DNA of 64,000 nucleotides from Bacteroidota bacterium (GTDB lineage: Bacteria; Bacteroidota; Bacteroidia; Chitinophagales; Chitinophagaceae), in contig JABDFX010000001.1 of the NCBI GenBank assembly GCA_013286315.1, positions 21,777 to 85,776 on the forward strand, given 5' to 3'. Below are positions 43,366 to 52,618 of the stretch, piece after piece (the stretch's first letter is position 1; each line of letters starts with the position of its first letter). A program made the position numbers and the translations under genes. The notes under the pieces are model-generated. The model did no database searches. It was not told the origin of the DNA and saw only the letters and a program-made list of their open reading frames with translations.

Positions 43366-44255
43366 TAACGCCTGGCGTAATTATATCTATTCAGGCGTAA
43401 AAAATTATTCAAATAATTTTTCAACACCGTTGCCTTTTTCCCCGTATGCCAAACGGAAAAAAAAAGAAAATAAAAAGATTTAAAGTATTTTCCTTCGCCC
43501 AGGAATTTATTTGAAATATTAAAAAAGACCCAGGAATATTGTCTATAGAGCTTATTAAAGTAACCCGTCTTGTGGTATTTTTTCAGATTCAATACAATAT
43601 CCTCACTGGTAAATTTATCATTGTTACTTTTAGTACTGACACCGCCCGCAAAAAAACGTGAAACTATTTCATCCTGATATTGAACCTTCGCAAATGCGAA
43701 ACACCTGTGATTTAAATCCCAGTCTGCAGAGGTTTTGTAATCAATATTGTAATTTCCCAGCTTGCTGAAGACAGTCTTTCTATAAAATATCCCCTGCTGA
43801 CATATATTTTTTTCGAATAATCTTTCGAGAGAAAATTCACCATCATATATATCTCCGTCCTTTGCCCAGGCTGTGGTTCCGATTATTTTGACATTACCAT
43901 ATACAAAATCCGAGAGTGATGGCTTTAGCACAGCAGCCATTCGGGACAATATATTATTGTCATATAACTGATCATCAGAACCTAAGAATAGCAACCACTC
44001 GCCGGTTGCTCTTTCAATACCCTTATTCATGGCATCATAAACACCTGCATCCTTTTCAGATATAAAAGATATTTTTTCATTTCCCATTGCAATAGATTTT
44101 ACAACACCCAATGTATTGTCCGTAGACAACCCGTCTATAATCATTATTTCAAAATCCTCAAATGACTGATTCATGATACTTTCCAGGCAATGGAGGATAT
44201 GCGTTTCTGCGTTGAAGGAAGGAATAATAATTGTAATAAAAACCTCAGGGCGCAT
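43365..44255 (-). CDS. Glycosyltransferase family 2 (WcaE-like)
   Basis: 296-residue GT-A transferase: ITIIIPSFNAETHILHCLESIMNQ, IMIIDGLSTDNTLGVV, SEKDAGVYDAMNKGIERATGEWLLFLGSDD, and a GIFYRKTVFSKLGNYN acceptor-side block. Same DAMNKG subgroup as 11640 and 44268. C-terminal basic/hydrophobic tail (NKLYRQYSWVFFNI) may bind membrane. Specificity unknown. Confidence 0.9.
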   Translation of the reverse strand: MRPEVFITIIIPSFNAETHILHCLESIMNQSFEDFEIMIIDGLSTDNTLGVVKSIAMGNEKISFISEKDAGVYDAMNKGIERATGEWLLFLGSDDQLYDNNILSRMAAVLKPSLSDFVYGNVKIIGTTAWAKDGDIYDGEFSLERLFEKNICQQGIFYRKTVFSKLGNYNIDYKTSADWDLNHRCFAFAKVQYQDEIVSRFFAGGVSTKSNNDKFTSEDIVLNLKKYHKTGYFNKLYRQYSWVFFNISNKFLGEGKYFKSFYFLFFSVWHTGKKATVLKNYLNNFLRLNRYNYARR

Positions 44256-44267
44256 AATGAGAATAAT

Positions 44268-45134
44268 CTATCTGGATTTCACAAACTTACCTTTTTCATT
44301 ATCATAGGCAACCATCTTCTGTTTTTCATTTGTATAGTTTAGAAACCCAAATCGTCGGACAAGAGCTGAGATCCAGGTATACTTCCTTTCCAGGTTCAAT
44401 TTTTTTAATATTACTTTATCTTCATTAGGTAATTCCTTTATGTGCAAGTCTATTACCTGATCACATTCCTGAAGATAAGAAGGATAATACTTCTCCGATT
44501 GTTGACCTTTGCGTAGTCTGAATGCGCCGATGAGTGCCGGCGTAATAAATTGCTCAGCATACTTATAAAATCTCATCCATAGTTCAAAATCTCCCGCATA
44601 TTTATAATCACTCGAAATACTGGCTCCCGATTTTTCCCATAAAGACCTACGCCAATAAGTTGATTCCTGTTGAATAAATATCCCATCATGATACTCCTTT
44701 CGATAAAATGAAAATCTGGAAGATCTTTGCGGACGTTGAAATACAATCCTGCCAGATTCATCCGCCATACAGGGATATCCCTGCAGCCACTCAACATCAG
44801 CATTGTTTTGAAATATATCAGCCAGAGTGAATAAAGACTTGTTCAGTAACAGGTCATCAGAATTCAGCCAGCCCATGATTTCTCCTGTCGCCTTTTTAAA
44901 TCCGCGGTTCAGCGCATCGTACATTCCATCATCCTTTTGAGAAGTAAAGTATGTTATATGTTGTTCATATTTTTTTATGACCTCCATGCTGTTATCGGTG
45001 CTTCCGCCATCCATTATGATATATTCAAGATTCGGATATTTTTGGCCAATGACCGACAAGATGGATTCCTCAATAAAGTTTCCCTGATTAAAAGTTGGAG
45101 TAACGATAGAAATCTTTGGAAACTGATCAGACAT
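44268..45134 (-). CDS. Glycosyltransferase family 2 (WcaE-like)
   Basis: GT-A transferase of about 288 residues. The track start at 45227 adds a non-homologous 31-residue leader overlapping the upstream FkbM gene by 101 bp; the internal ATG at 45134 (MSDQFPKISIVTPTFNQGNF) is the natural start and leaves an eight-base overlap. Motifs: IMDGGSTDNSMEVIKKY, DDGMYDALNRGFKKATGEIMGWLNSDD, IFIQQESTYWRRSLWEKSG. Third member of the DAMNKG/DALNRG subgroup here. Specificity unknown. Confidence 0.9.
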   Translation of the reverse strand: MSDQFPKISIVTPTFNQGNFIEESILSVIGQKYPNLEYIIMDGGSTDNSMEVIKKYEQHITYFTSQKDDGMYDALNRGFKKATGEIMGWLNSDDLLLNKSLFTLADIFQNNADVEWLQGYPCMADESGRIVFQRPQRSSRFSFYRKEYHDGIFIQQESTYWRRSLWEKSGASISSDYKYAGDFELWMRFYKYAEQFITPALIGAFRLRKGQQSEKYYPSYLQECDQVIDLHIKELPNEDKVILKKLNLERKYTWISALVRRFGFLNYTNEKQKMVAYDNEKGKFVKSR

Positions 45135-45855
45135 ATGAATTATTGGCAAAAACGGGATGGTCCTTTCTGATATAAAAAGCATCGCATTGCCAGAAAGCCT
45201 GATCGCCAGGTCTGCGCATGATGTCAACCATATCTATCAACCTAAAACCCCGGTTTTCCAATTCTGCTGATAATTCATGAAACAATAAGCAGGTTGGGGA
45301 TATACGGAATCCATATACTTCAATGACTAATAGTGAGGTTCTCCCCAATGTTTCTTCAGCTCCTTTTAGGATCGGTAGTTCATACCCATGAGTGTCAAGT
45401 TTTAAAAGAATTGACCTTCCGGCTTCTTTCACGATATCATCTACCCTGACTATTGGAACCCGCCTGGAATTTAGAGTAGGTCCTCCATAAACTCCACTTC
45501 CATCCAAATCCGGTGAAACTTCCAACCATGTTTCACCTGAGGATTCACCGGCAACAGCAAGGTGAAAATTGATATTTTTTGTTGCTATCTTCAACTCCTT
45601 TAAATAACCTTCATTTTCAATGAGTGGCTCAATTAATTCAAACCTGGAGTTTGGCCAAAATTTTAATCCTTTATTGGTCCAGCTGCCCTGAGCAGCACCA
45701 ATATCCACAATTAGATCTGGTAAAATGCCTAGTTCTTTCATCCGGAGAAGTCCTTCTTCCATTCCTGTAACATGCACTTGGCTACTATCTATTTTAAAAA
45801 TATTATACCCGGACTTGTTTATAATATATTTAATTAATTTTTTTATCATTCCCAT
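45127..45855 (-). CDS. FkbM-family methyltransferase
   Basis: 242-residue SAM methyltransferase: PDLIVDIGAAQGSWTNKGLKFWP, FELIEPLIENEGYLKEL, VRVDDIV, ILLKLDTHGYELPILKGAEETL, the FkbM catalytic region with Thr-His in place of the usual Val-Glu. Fourth FkbM gene along the cluster from the left. Weakly AT-rich local composition like its neighbours. Target unknown. Confidence 0.87.
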   Translation of the reverse strand: MGMIKKLIKYIINKSGYNIFKIDSSQVHVTGMEEGLLRMKELGILPDLIVDIGAAQGSWTNKGLKFWPNSRFELIEPLIENEGYLKELKIATKNINFHLAVAGESSGETWLEVSPDLDGSGVYGGPTLNSRRVPIVRVDDIVKEAGRSILLKLDTHGYELPILKGAEETLGRTSLLVIEVYGFRISPTCLLFHELSAELENRGFRLIDMVDIMRRPGDQAFWQCDAFYIRKDHPVFANNSYV

Positions 45856-45893
45856 CCAGTCTATTTTATCCGATGAAGAGATTTATTTTCGGA

Positions 45894-47183
45894 TTAATTT
45901 TTCCAACATAGTCTTATTTTCTCGAACTCATCAAATGATTCCAATAGTCCCTTAAAACCGTGCTCGACAGAATTATTTCCAGAAACTTCGAGCCCCTTTT
46001 TTATCATGTTGTTCCTTAAATCTTCGTCGGTTGCAACCATTTTAATTTTCTCTTTAATATCCAGATATTCTTTCGGGTCAATATATAATGCAGCTCCCTG
46101 TGTTTGCTCGTGATGACCAGCAAAATCACTGCAGATTACCGGACATCCGCATGAAATAGCTTCAGATATTGGCATATTAGTGGGTCCCAGGAGAGACGGG
46201 AATACCATTGCAAATGCGTGGGTATATAAAACCTTCATCTCCGCATCTGATACAAAACCTAAATAGCGAATTTCCTGACCTAGATTTTCGTTCTTTAAAA
46301 AATCCATGACATACTCAAGGTTTCCCTGATCCGACCCGGTGAATATCAACTCAAAAATAATTCCTTCTCTTTTAAGTGCAGCCATTGCCTTTATAAGATT
46401 TATATGATTCTTATGGGGCCAGAATTGAGCCGGGTAAAAAAGATATTTTTTATTCATTAGCTTAAATTTTTCCAGAATATCAATAACTTCTGTGTTAGTT
46501 AATTCCAAATGAACAAGACCAGAAGGAAACTGTGGAACAATTACTATCTTATCGGGATTGGTATTGTAATATTGGCAAATATCAGATTTGCCACTTTCTG
46601 ATTCGGCTATAATTCTGTAAGCCCTGTGTGCTATCGCATTTAAAAGGTTCTGCCTTGCATCATACTGTCCGTTATATGAAACCTCAGGAAAGACGCTTAT
46701 AGTCAGATGCCCTATATCCCAAATAGTAGAATAAAATGGTATGTCAAAATCCTCACATGTAAATGCCGCAGGATAATAAACACATTTAATTTGATGATCG
46801 TGAATCAATTTTCTGAAATTAGCGGGATCTTTCTGCGGTATTCTTTTACTTTCTATTATTGCTTTCAATTTATCTCTAACCAATGTCACAGAAGTCAGTT
46901 TCAATTTCTCGATGAAAAAATTGCTTGTCTTCAGAAGCCTCTCTAATGATTTTAGATATTTTTCCTGTTCGTTTTTTATACCAGCATCTCCGATTGGGTT
47001 ATAAAGTACATAATTTGAGACCATATTGTATTCTTCGGGAAGAATTTTTGTCTTCGATTTTACTATAAATATGAATTCATGATTACTGGAAACCCTGGAA
47101 AAATAGTCTACTACCGTCTTGGTATAAGAATGACCCCCGCCCGCCGGACTACCCCAATTATCCAAATAAATTCCTATCCTCAT
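45894..47183 (-). CDS. Glycosyltransferase family 4
   Basis: 429-residue GT-B transferase: RIGIYLDNWGSPAGGGHSYTKTVVDYF, SEFYSTIWDIGHL-like segment (FYSTIWDIGHLTISVFPEV), AYRIIAESESGKSDICQYY, IVPQFPSGLVHLELT, KYLFYPAQFWPHKNHINLIKAMA and FAMVFPSLLGPTNMPISEAISCGCPVICSDFAGHHEQ. Resembles mannosyltransferase-type GT4 proteins (WbdA/MtfA-like arrangement). Acceptor unknown. Confidence 0.92.
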   Translation of the reverse strand: MRIGIYLDNWGSPAGGGHSYTKTVVDYFSRVSSNHEFIFIVKSKTKILPEEYNMVSNYVLYNPIGDAGIKNEQEKYLKSLERLLKTSNFFIEKLKLTSVTLVRDKLKAIIESKRIPQKDPANFRKLIHDHQIKCVYYPAAFTCEDFDIPFYSTIWDIGHLTISVFPEVSYNGQYDARQNLLNAIAHRAYRIIAESESGKSDICQYYNTNPDKIVIVPQFPSGLVHLELTNTEVIDILEKFKLMNKKYLFYPAQFWPHKNHINLIKAMAALKREGIIFELIFTGSDQGNLEYVMDFLKNENLGQEIRYLGFVSDAEMKVLYTHAFAMVFPSLLGPTNMPISEAISCGCPVICSDFAGHHEQTQGAALYIDPKEYLDIKEKIKMVATDEDLRNNMIKKGLEVSGNNSVEHGFKGLLESFDEFEKIRLCWKN

Positions 47184-47194
47184 TTATTCTTCCG

Positions 47195-47968
47195 TTATCT
47201 CTTTACTTTTTGCGCAAGTGTTATTATATGCCAGGTATCTTCATTTATTGCCTTTTCTTTATTATATCCGGCAAAATTATTAACAATGTTAAAATGACAA
47301 TCTTCAAGCATGCCACTCATCTCCTGCAAAAGAAAAAATCTATTTTTTTGCGTTTCCTCTAAAATAAAATAAGTTCCATCATTATTTGTTTGATATATTG
47401 AATAGCGAACATCGCAGGTCTGAGATCTGATATCAATTGAAGTTTCGGAAATTCTCAAAATTTCTGAGTTTTCAAACTTCCACCTTTTAATTCGTATCGG
47501 ATCATATCCTTTTAACATAGCTGCCGCATGCCAGAATTCGACAATAAAAATTCCTCCTTCATTTAATTTATCGTATACATTTTTAAAAACGGCTCTAATA
47601 TTATCATTTGAAATTAAATACCCAATTGAATCAAATAAACAAAGTATCACATCGAACTTACGGGGAATATCCCCAATATCCCGCATATCAATCATTCTAA
47701 ATTGAACATTAGACGAGCGCTCACTGGCTTTTATTTTTGCCTGATCGATCATTCCATCAGAATTGTCGGTAGCAAGTATACTATAACCTTTCTTCTCAAG
47801 AAAAAAAGCATGATTTCCTGTACCACAAGCTAATTCCAGTAGCTCATTATATTCGTTTCCATTGGTTTCAAGTATCAACTGGTGGATAAAATCAGATTCA
47901 GCTTTATAATCCTTGTCTGAGTAAAATAAATCATACAGACTTGCATGTTTTCCAATATATGATGGCAT
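47195..47968 (-). CDS. Class I SAM-dependent methyltransferase
   Basis: 257-residue methyltransferase: ASLYDLFYSDKDYKAESDFI, NELLELACGTGNHAFFLEKKGYSILATDNSDGMIDQAK (SAM motif I and acidic loop), FDVILCLFDSIGYLISND, and GGIFIVEFWHAAAML. This subgroup often acts on nucleotide-bound or polymer sugars, including N- or C-methylation of amino-deoxysugars. Lies next to a TIGR04325-type methyltransferase and a DegT aminotransferase, so an aminosugar substrate is possible. Not determined. Confidence 0.88.
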   Translation of the reverse strand: MPSYIGKHASLYDLFYSDKDYKAESDFIHQLILETNGNEYNELLELACGTGNHAFFLEKKGYSILATDNSDGMIDQAKIKASERSSNVQFRMIDMRDIGDIPRKFDVILCLFDSIGYLISNDNIRAVFKNVYDKLNEGGIFIVEFWHAAAMLKGYDPIRIKRWKFENSEILRISETSIDIRSQTCDVRYSIYQTNNDGTYFILEETQKNRFFLLQEMSGMLEDCHFNIVNNFAGYNKEKAINEDTWHIITLAQKVKR

Positions 47969-47984
47969 TTTTTGTGGAGATTAC

Positions 47985-48821
47985 CTATTTAGGCGTAAGA
48001 AGAACACCGATATTTTGGAGATGAACCTCCTTATTAGGAAAAGTCATAGAATAACTATCAGATTCTTCGAATCCAAATCGTATTTTATATTTAGACTCTT
48101 CAATTACTTTATAAAATTCTTTCTTTGTCAATATTGTCGAAGCCACATTTACAATCTCATCCGAAATATCAATACTTCCAGGCCCGTTATCTCTTAATTG
48201 ACTCGGTTGAATTGTAATTACAGCTGTATCCAAATTCAGATTTACCGGCAGTCTGCTTATATAAATAAAACTGTAGTTAGAATTTAATAATTTTGACAGA
48301 AATGCTAAGGGATCCGGAACATATTGAATTGCACCCTGAGCAATACAAACAGGAGAGTTAGAATTCTGAAAAACGATGTCAATATTTTCGGAGAAGTTTA
48401 GAATATTATCAGAATAAGCATTTTTTTTTGCAGCCTCCACCATTTCTTTAGTCTCAACAATTTCCCATTGCTTTATTTGATCAGGAAAGAATTTGGATAC
48501 AAAAAAATAAAAAGCTCCACAGGCGCCGCCAATTTCAACAATTGTCAATTTCTGATCCTTAAAATGATTCAATACATCGTTTATTACTAACAAATTCTGG
48601 ATATCCTGCTTTTCTTTCAAAACAACTGGAATATTATGAATATATTTTCTTGTTTTCAAAGAAACAACTTCTGCAATTCTTTTATTATTGTAAGACCCTG
48701 CTTTCTCCGCTTCTTCAAAAGTTGCAAATTGAGGCATAACCAATTTCTCGAATAAGGGTTGTCGTTTTCTCGCAAGTTTCCGATAAATAATTGGTGGTAT
48801 AATATCGCGAAAATTAACCAT
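47985..48821 (-). CDS. Putative methyltransferase, TIGR04325/LIC12133 family
   Basis: 278-residue protein with FATFEEAEKAGSYNNKRIAEVV near the N-terminus and KLTIVEIGGACGAFYFFVSKFFPDQIKQWEIVETKEMVEAAKK as the SAM-binding part, the layout I associate with the TIGR04325 family of surface-glycan clusters. C-terminal IYISRLPVNLNLDTAVITIQPSQL. The family's chemistry is not established. Two bases from the DegT gene upstream. Confidence 0.8.
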   Translation of the reverse strand: MVNFRDIIPPIIYRKLARKRQPLFEKLVMPQFATFEEAEKAGSYNNKRIAEVVSLKTRKYIHNIPVVLKEKQDIQNLLVINDVLNHFKDQKLTIVEIGGACGAFYFFVSKFFPDQIKQWEIVETKEMVEAAKKNAYSDNILNFSENIDIVFQNSNSPVCIAQGAIQYVPDPLAFLSKLLNSNYSFIYISRLPVNLNLDTAVITIQPSQLRDNGPGSIDISDEIVNVASTILTKKEFYKVIEESKYKIRFGFEESDSYSMTFPNKEVHLQNIGVLLTPK

Positions 48822-48823
48822 GT

Positions 48824-49921
48824 CTAATAAGTAATAGCATCACAAACGAATGCTATTTGATCTTCGGTGAGGTTTGTTGAAGAAGGCAGATATAATCCAT
48901 TTTCCCAAATATTTTCAGCAATGGGGCAATCTATTTGGCGGAATCCCTTAACACGTTGAACGCAAGGCTGTAAGTTCATCGGGCAAAAAAAAGTCCTTGT
49001 TTCTATCCCCTGATCGCTTAATTTCCTGACAAGTTCATTTCTTGTTATTCCTAATTCCGGATCAACCACAATACCATACATCCAGTAAACATTTCTGGCC
49101 CAGACAGCTTCAAAAGGAGTTTTAATTCCAGGTTTATTTGCTAAATACTTATTATATAAATGCGCGACTCTCCTCTTGTCAGAAATAATGTTTTCTATCT
49201 TTCTAACCTGGGCCAACCCCATCGCCGCCTGATAGCCTGTCATTCTGAAATTGAATCCCGCTTCCTCATGAAAAAAACGCGGCTTAGTAAAAGCCAGGTT
49301 TCTCAGTAATCTTAATTTATCCGCTGTTAATTCATCATTAGTAGTTACCATCCCACCCTCACCAGTCGTGATAATCTTATTGGCATAAAAACTGAAGCAA
49401 TTAAGGTGTCCAAAATTACCAGTCATCTTTCCATTAACAGATGCGCCATGAGATTCGGCACAATCTTCAATAACGATTAATTTATATTTCTCGGCGATTA
49501 CCATTAGTTTTTCCATTTGAACCGGATGTCCAAATAAATGAACCGGTATGATCGCCCTTGTTTTAGATGTTATCAGAGATTCAATAAGATCCAGATTCAG
49601 ATTCCAGGTTTCAGGTTCTGAGTCAACGGGTATTGGTACGGCATTGTTGTGAATAATTGCTAATGCAGAAGCAATGTTGGTGCTTGCGCTTACTAATATT
49701 TCCTCGCCCTGCTTTATATCGCAGGCCGCTACGGCCAGATGCAGAGCCGTTGTACCATTACTGACTGCAACAGCATATTTGCATCCTATATATTTTGCGA
49801 ATTCGTTTTCAAAATTTGGAATATAGCTGCCAAAGGATCCGGAAATCTCTCCCTTCTGCAGGGCATCCATAACGGCGTCCATTTCCTCCTTACCAATAAT
49901 CGGCTCAAATACTGGGATCAT
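48824..49921 (-). CDS. DegT/DnrJ/EryC1 sugar aminotransferase
   Basis: 365-residue PLP enzyme: IPVFEPIIGKEEMDAVMDALQKGEISGSFGSYI, FENEFAKYIGCKYAVAVSNGTTALHLA, VIEDCAESHGASVNGKMTGNFG, Schiff-base lysine in FYANKIITTGEGGMVTT, and FNFRMTGYQAAMGLAQ. Second aminotransferase of the cluster, close to the perosamine synthetase (Per/RfbE) branch in its GEISGSFG and NKIITTGEGG blocks. A GDP-4-keto-6-deoxymannose from the nearby Gmd paralogue would be a fitting substrate (GDP-perosamine); inference. Confidence 0.92.
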   Translation of the reverse strand: MIPVFEPIIGKEEMDAVMDALQKGEISGSFGSYIPNFENEFAKYIGCKYAVAVSNGTTALHLAVAACDIKQGEEILVSASTNIASALAIIHNNAVPIPVDSEPETWNLNLDLIESLITSKTRAIIPVHLFGHPVQMEKLMVIAEKYKLIVIEDCAESHGASVNGKMTGNFGHLNCFSFYANKIITTGEGGMVTTNDELTADKLRLLRNLAFTKPRFFHEEAGFNFRMTGYQAAMGLAQVRKIENIISDKRRVAHLYNKYLANKPGIKTPFEAVWARNVYWMYGIVVDPELGITRNELVRKLSDQGIETRTFFCPMNLQPCVQRVKGFRQIDCPIAENIWENGLYLPSSTNLTEDQIAFVCDAITY

Positions 49922-50337
49922 TTTTTAAAATCTATAAATACTTTATCATTTTCAAGTCCCATGAATGGTCCCTGTTTGACGCTTATACATTGCATATCTT
50001 CAATCACTTTTATTGCATGTATTCCATGAATAAGAACTATGGCATCTCCTGCTTTTAATATAACTTCCCTTAGCATTTCCCCGTCATCACTATAAAGTTC
50101 GACAGCTACCACACCTCTTTGAACGACAAACATCTGTTGTAAGTCATCTATTAACCGGGTGACAGACTTATGATAATGAGGTGCCTCTTTAAATCCGGCA
50201 TCATGTGCCAAAAGACCAAATTGAAAAGAAGACTCCGGCGGAGAAAAAAATGTAGTTGTTTTAACGGTAACGTCAGCCCAAATAATTTCCGCATATTTAA
50301 TTCCATGGTATTCGACCTTCTCCAATTGGTTCATCAT
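49918..50337 (-). CDS. Small cupin-fold protein
   Basis: About 139 residues of predominantly beta structure with cupin signatures: KEAPHYHKSVTRLIDDLQQMFVVQRGVVAVELYSDDGEML and KAGDAIVLIHGIHAIKVIEDM. Overlaps the DegT gene as ATGA. Such cupins next to aminotransferases can be ketoisomerases (FdtA/WxcM-like), but the sequence lacks the FdtA pattern I know, so I leave the activity open. Start ATG 50337 preferred over the TTG at 50340. Confidence 0.75.
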   Translation of the reverse strand: MMNQLEKVEYHGIKYAEIIWADVTVKTTTFFSPPESSFQFGLLAHDAGFKEAPHYHKSVTRLIDDLQQMFVVQRGVVAVELYSDDGEMLREVILKAGDAIVLIHGIHAIKVIEDMQCISVKQGPFMGLENDKVFIDFKK

Positions 50338-50390
50338 CAAATTTTTAGCTGAATATTAAATTTAAATCAATTATAAAATCATATTCCAGA

Positions 50391-51932
50391 TTATCTCTCA
50401 TGCTCTGGAATATCCTTAATTACTCTGGCGGGATTTCCAGCAACAACTGTCCAGGCGGGAATATCCTTTGTTACAACACTTGCAGCACCAACAACTGCTC
50501 CTTCACCTACTGTAACTCCTTTGAGAATATAAACTCCCGCTCCGATCCACGCACCCCTGGATATTTTTACTGGTTTAGAAGGTACAATTTTCCAATTATG
50601 GTGTTTATTATTTAACCAATCCGCGGTGTCATTCTTGCGAAGACTATAGCGGGAATTATGATTATCGCTATCCTGAATTATACATTGATAAGATATCAAC
50701 ACGTCATCTTCAACTATTATGCTCTCTACGCAATCCAAAAGTGTTCCGCCGCCGATAAACACATTTCGTCCAATAGTTATTTTACCGTTTTCCGTTTCTG
50801 TTACAATTTTACCAGCAATATAACAAGCATCTCCTATTATGATTTCACCACCAGATTTTCTTATATCAATTTGGCCTTCAATAACGGTCCCTGTGCCAAC
50901 TACACTTCCTATTAACTGAGCAGAAGAAATTATTGGACGATGAAATACTCTACGTTGTATTATTCTGGCCACACTTATAATTATCGGTGGCGTAATCTGT
51001 TTGACTATAGATTTTATTCTTGACATATTCAAATGCTTACTATCGTTATTTTCCCGGCCCTTTTCGAATAAATATTTTTCAATTTTTGCCGAATATGAAA
51101 TGTGTTCATCGATTCCTTCCGGAAATCTCGTAATACTGTAATTGTTATCAAACTGAGACGATATTGCATAAGGGTTTTTTCTTATGGCATGCGTTCCAGA
51201 TTTGTCAAATCCTATATTGCTAACCAGACTTTTATCCGGGAACAGGGTTAATCCTTTATTTTTGAATATTGACCACCACCAACGAATTGCCCATGAATCA
51301 AGTTCCTTTGTTTCCATTTGTTTATACAACATTGATGAATACGGGTAGGTCCCGTTAAGATCAAATTTTCTCGCCAAAACTTTATCAGTTTTTAAAATTT
51401 CATACCCTGTCGCGAATTTGTCAAACAAATTCCAAGCTCTTTTCCAGGTAGCCCATCCCCATGATGATGCCATCGAAGTAAAGAAGGCGGAGTTATTTTG
51501 AGGAATATTTCTAATTGGAAAATTGTAACCGGAAATCTGCATCACTTTATCATCCAGAATATATTTTGATAAAGCATCATTCATGTATTTTATGAACCCA
51601 TTTGACAACAAAAGATCATCTTCCAACACAATCACGATACCGAATTTATTAACTATTTCAGTAACGCCACGTATTACTGAATTAGCTAACCCCCGATTTG
51701 TTTCGCTTTCAATTAAATGTACCTCCTTGCACCATAGCCGGCTTTTTATCAAAGTCCGAACTTCATTAACCTTATGGAGATCTTCGTTGTTATCAATATT
51801 CTTGGGGCCATCAGAAAATACATAAAGTATTGATTGATCAGCCAAATCATTACTCGCTAAAGACTCCAGCGTTTGTCTTGTATGCCATGGGCGATTATAC
51901 ACAAAAAGAGCTATAGGTGAAAGATTGCTCAA
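50391..51932 (-). CDS. Fused glycosyltransferase - hexapeptide acetyltransferase
   Basis: 513-residue two-domain protein. Residues 1 to about 295 are an HlpA/GNT-I-like GT-A domain: [56 protein letters not shown] with the EDD metal site, and [12 protein letters not shown]. Residues about 340-510 are a left-handed beta-helix O-acetyltransferase: [72 protein letters not shown]. The reading frame is continuous, so this is a genuine fusion that could add and acetylate the same sugar. TTG start, TTGA overlap with the FkbM gene. Confidence 0.9.
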   Translation of the reverse strand: MSNLSPIALFVYNRPWHTRQTLESLASNDLADQSILYVFSDGPKNIDNNEDLHKVNEVRTLIKSRLWCKEVHLIESETNRGLANSVIRGVTEIVNKFGIVIVLEDDLLLSNGFIKYMNDALSKYILDDKVMQISGYNFPIRNIPQNNSAFFTSMASSWGWATWKRAWNLFDKFATGYEILKTDKVLARKFDLNGTYPYSSMLYKQMETKELDSWAIRWWWSIFKNKGLTLFPDKSLVSNIGFDKSGTHAIRKNPYAISSQFDNNYSITRFPEGIDEHISYSAKIEKYLFEKGRENNDSKHLNMSRIKSIVKQITPPIIISVARIIQRRVFHRPIISSAQLIGSVVGTGTVIEGQIDIRKSGGEIIIGDACYIAGKIVTETENGKITIGRNVFIGGGTLLDCVESIIVEDDVLISYQCIIQDSDNHNSRYSLRKNDTADWLNNKHHNWKIVPSKPVKISRGAWIGAGVYILKGVTVGEGAVVGAASVVTKDIPAWTVVAGNPARVIKDIPEHER

Positions 51933-52618
51933 TTTTTCAACTTAAAAAGAATATCATAATAGCCGATTTGGGCGATAGGAGAATATAAATCCCGCAGGTA
52001 ATTTTCTATTTCTTGTTTAAATCTTGCTTCAACTAAAATAAATCTTGGCTTGAACTTTCTAAAATCGATTCCCTTTAACACCGAAAGTTCATATCCTTCC
52101 ACATCCAGTGACAACAGATCTATTTTCGATATCTTATGCTTTTCTAAAAGTGCAGTAAGTGTTGCAACAGGCACTCTAATTTCATAAGTTATTACATCTT
52201 GAATTTCGCAACCCTTTTGAACATGCTCAATTTCTTCCCTTTCAGATCCCATTGCGCCCTTGACAAGTGACATAAGATTTGAATATCTCATCTCAATTTC
52301 TTTTTCAGGGTAATCAAAAGGTACCAACGCATAATTTTCCACAATGCAACCAGGTCGATTAATTTTGCAACTTACGGCAAGTTCCGGTATGGGTTCTATT
52401 AGCAAGCCTTTCCATTTCAGTTTTTTTTCAAATAAAAGAGTATTACTCTGACTAATTCCATCATTCGCACCGGCCTCAATAAAAAATCCTCTCTTAAAAT
52501 TTAAATAAGAAAGTAATTTAATATCCAGTTTATCCAGCGCAAAACTTTCATATTGTTCAGGCTTGAAATATTTGTATATCTTTCGATAAATCTTTGTAAA
52601 TATTTTCATTATTTTCAA
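51929..52618 (-). CDS. FkbM-family methyltransferase
   Basis: 229-residue SAM methyltransferase: [22 protein letters not shown] (a GANDG variant of motif I), [41 protein letters not shown]. This GANDG subgroup is often found near capsule genes. Start is TTG 52618 (TTGA overlap, preceded by a good GGAGG sequence) or ATG 52609. Fifth FkbM gene of the cluster. Target unknown. Confidence 0.88.
   Translation of the reverse strand: MKIMKIFTKIYRKIYKYFKPEQYESFALDKLDIKLLSYLNFKRGFFIEAGANDGISQSNTLLFEKKLKWKGLLIEPIPELAVSCKINRPGCIVENYALVPFDYPEKEIEMRYSNLMSLVKGAMGSEREEIEHVQKGCEIQDVITYEIRVPVATLTALLEKHKISKIDLLSLDVEGYELSVLKGIDFRKFKPRFILVEARFKQEIENYLRDLYSPIAQIGYYDILFKLKN

Noticed and set aside
44268-45227. Longer start for the GT2 gene
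   Set aside because: The first 31 residues lie within the upstream FkbM gene and do not look like a GT2 N-terminus; ATG 45134 fits.
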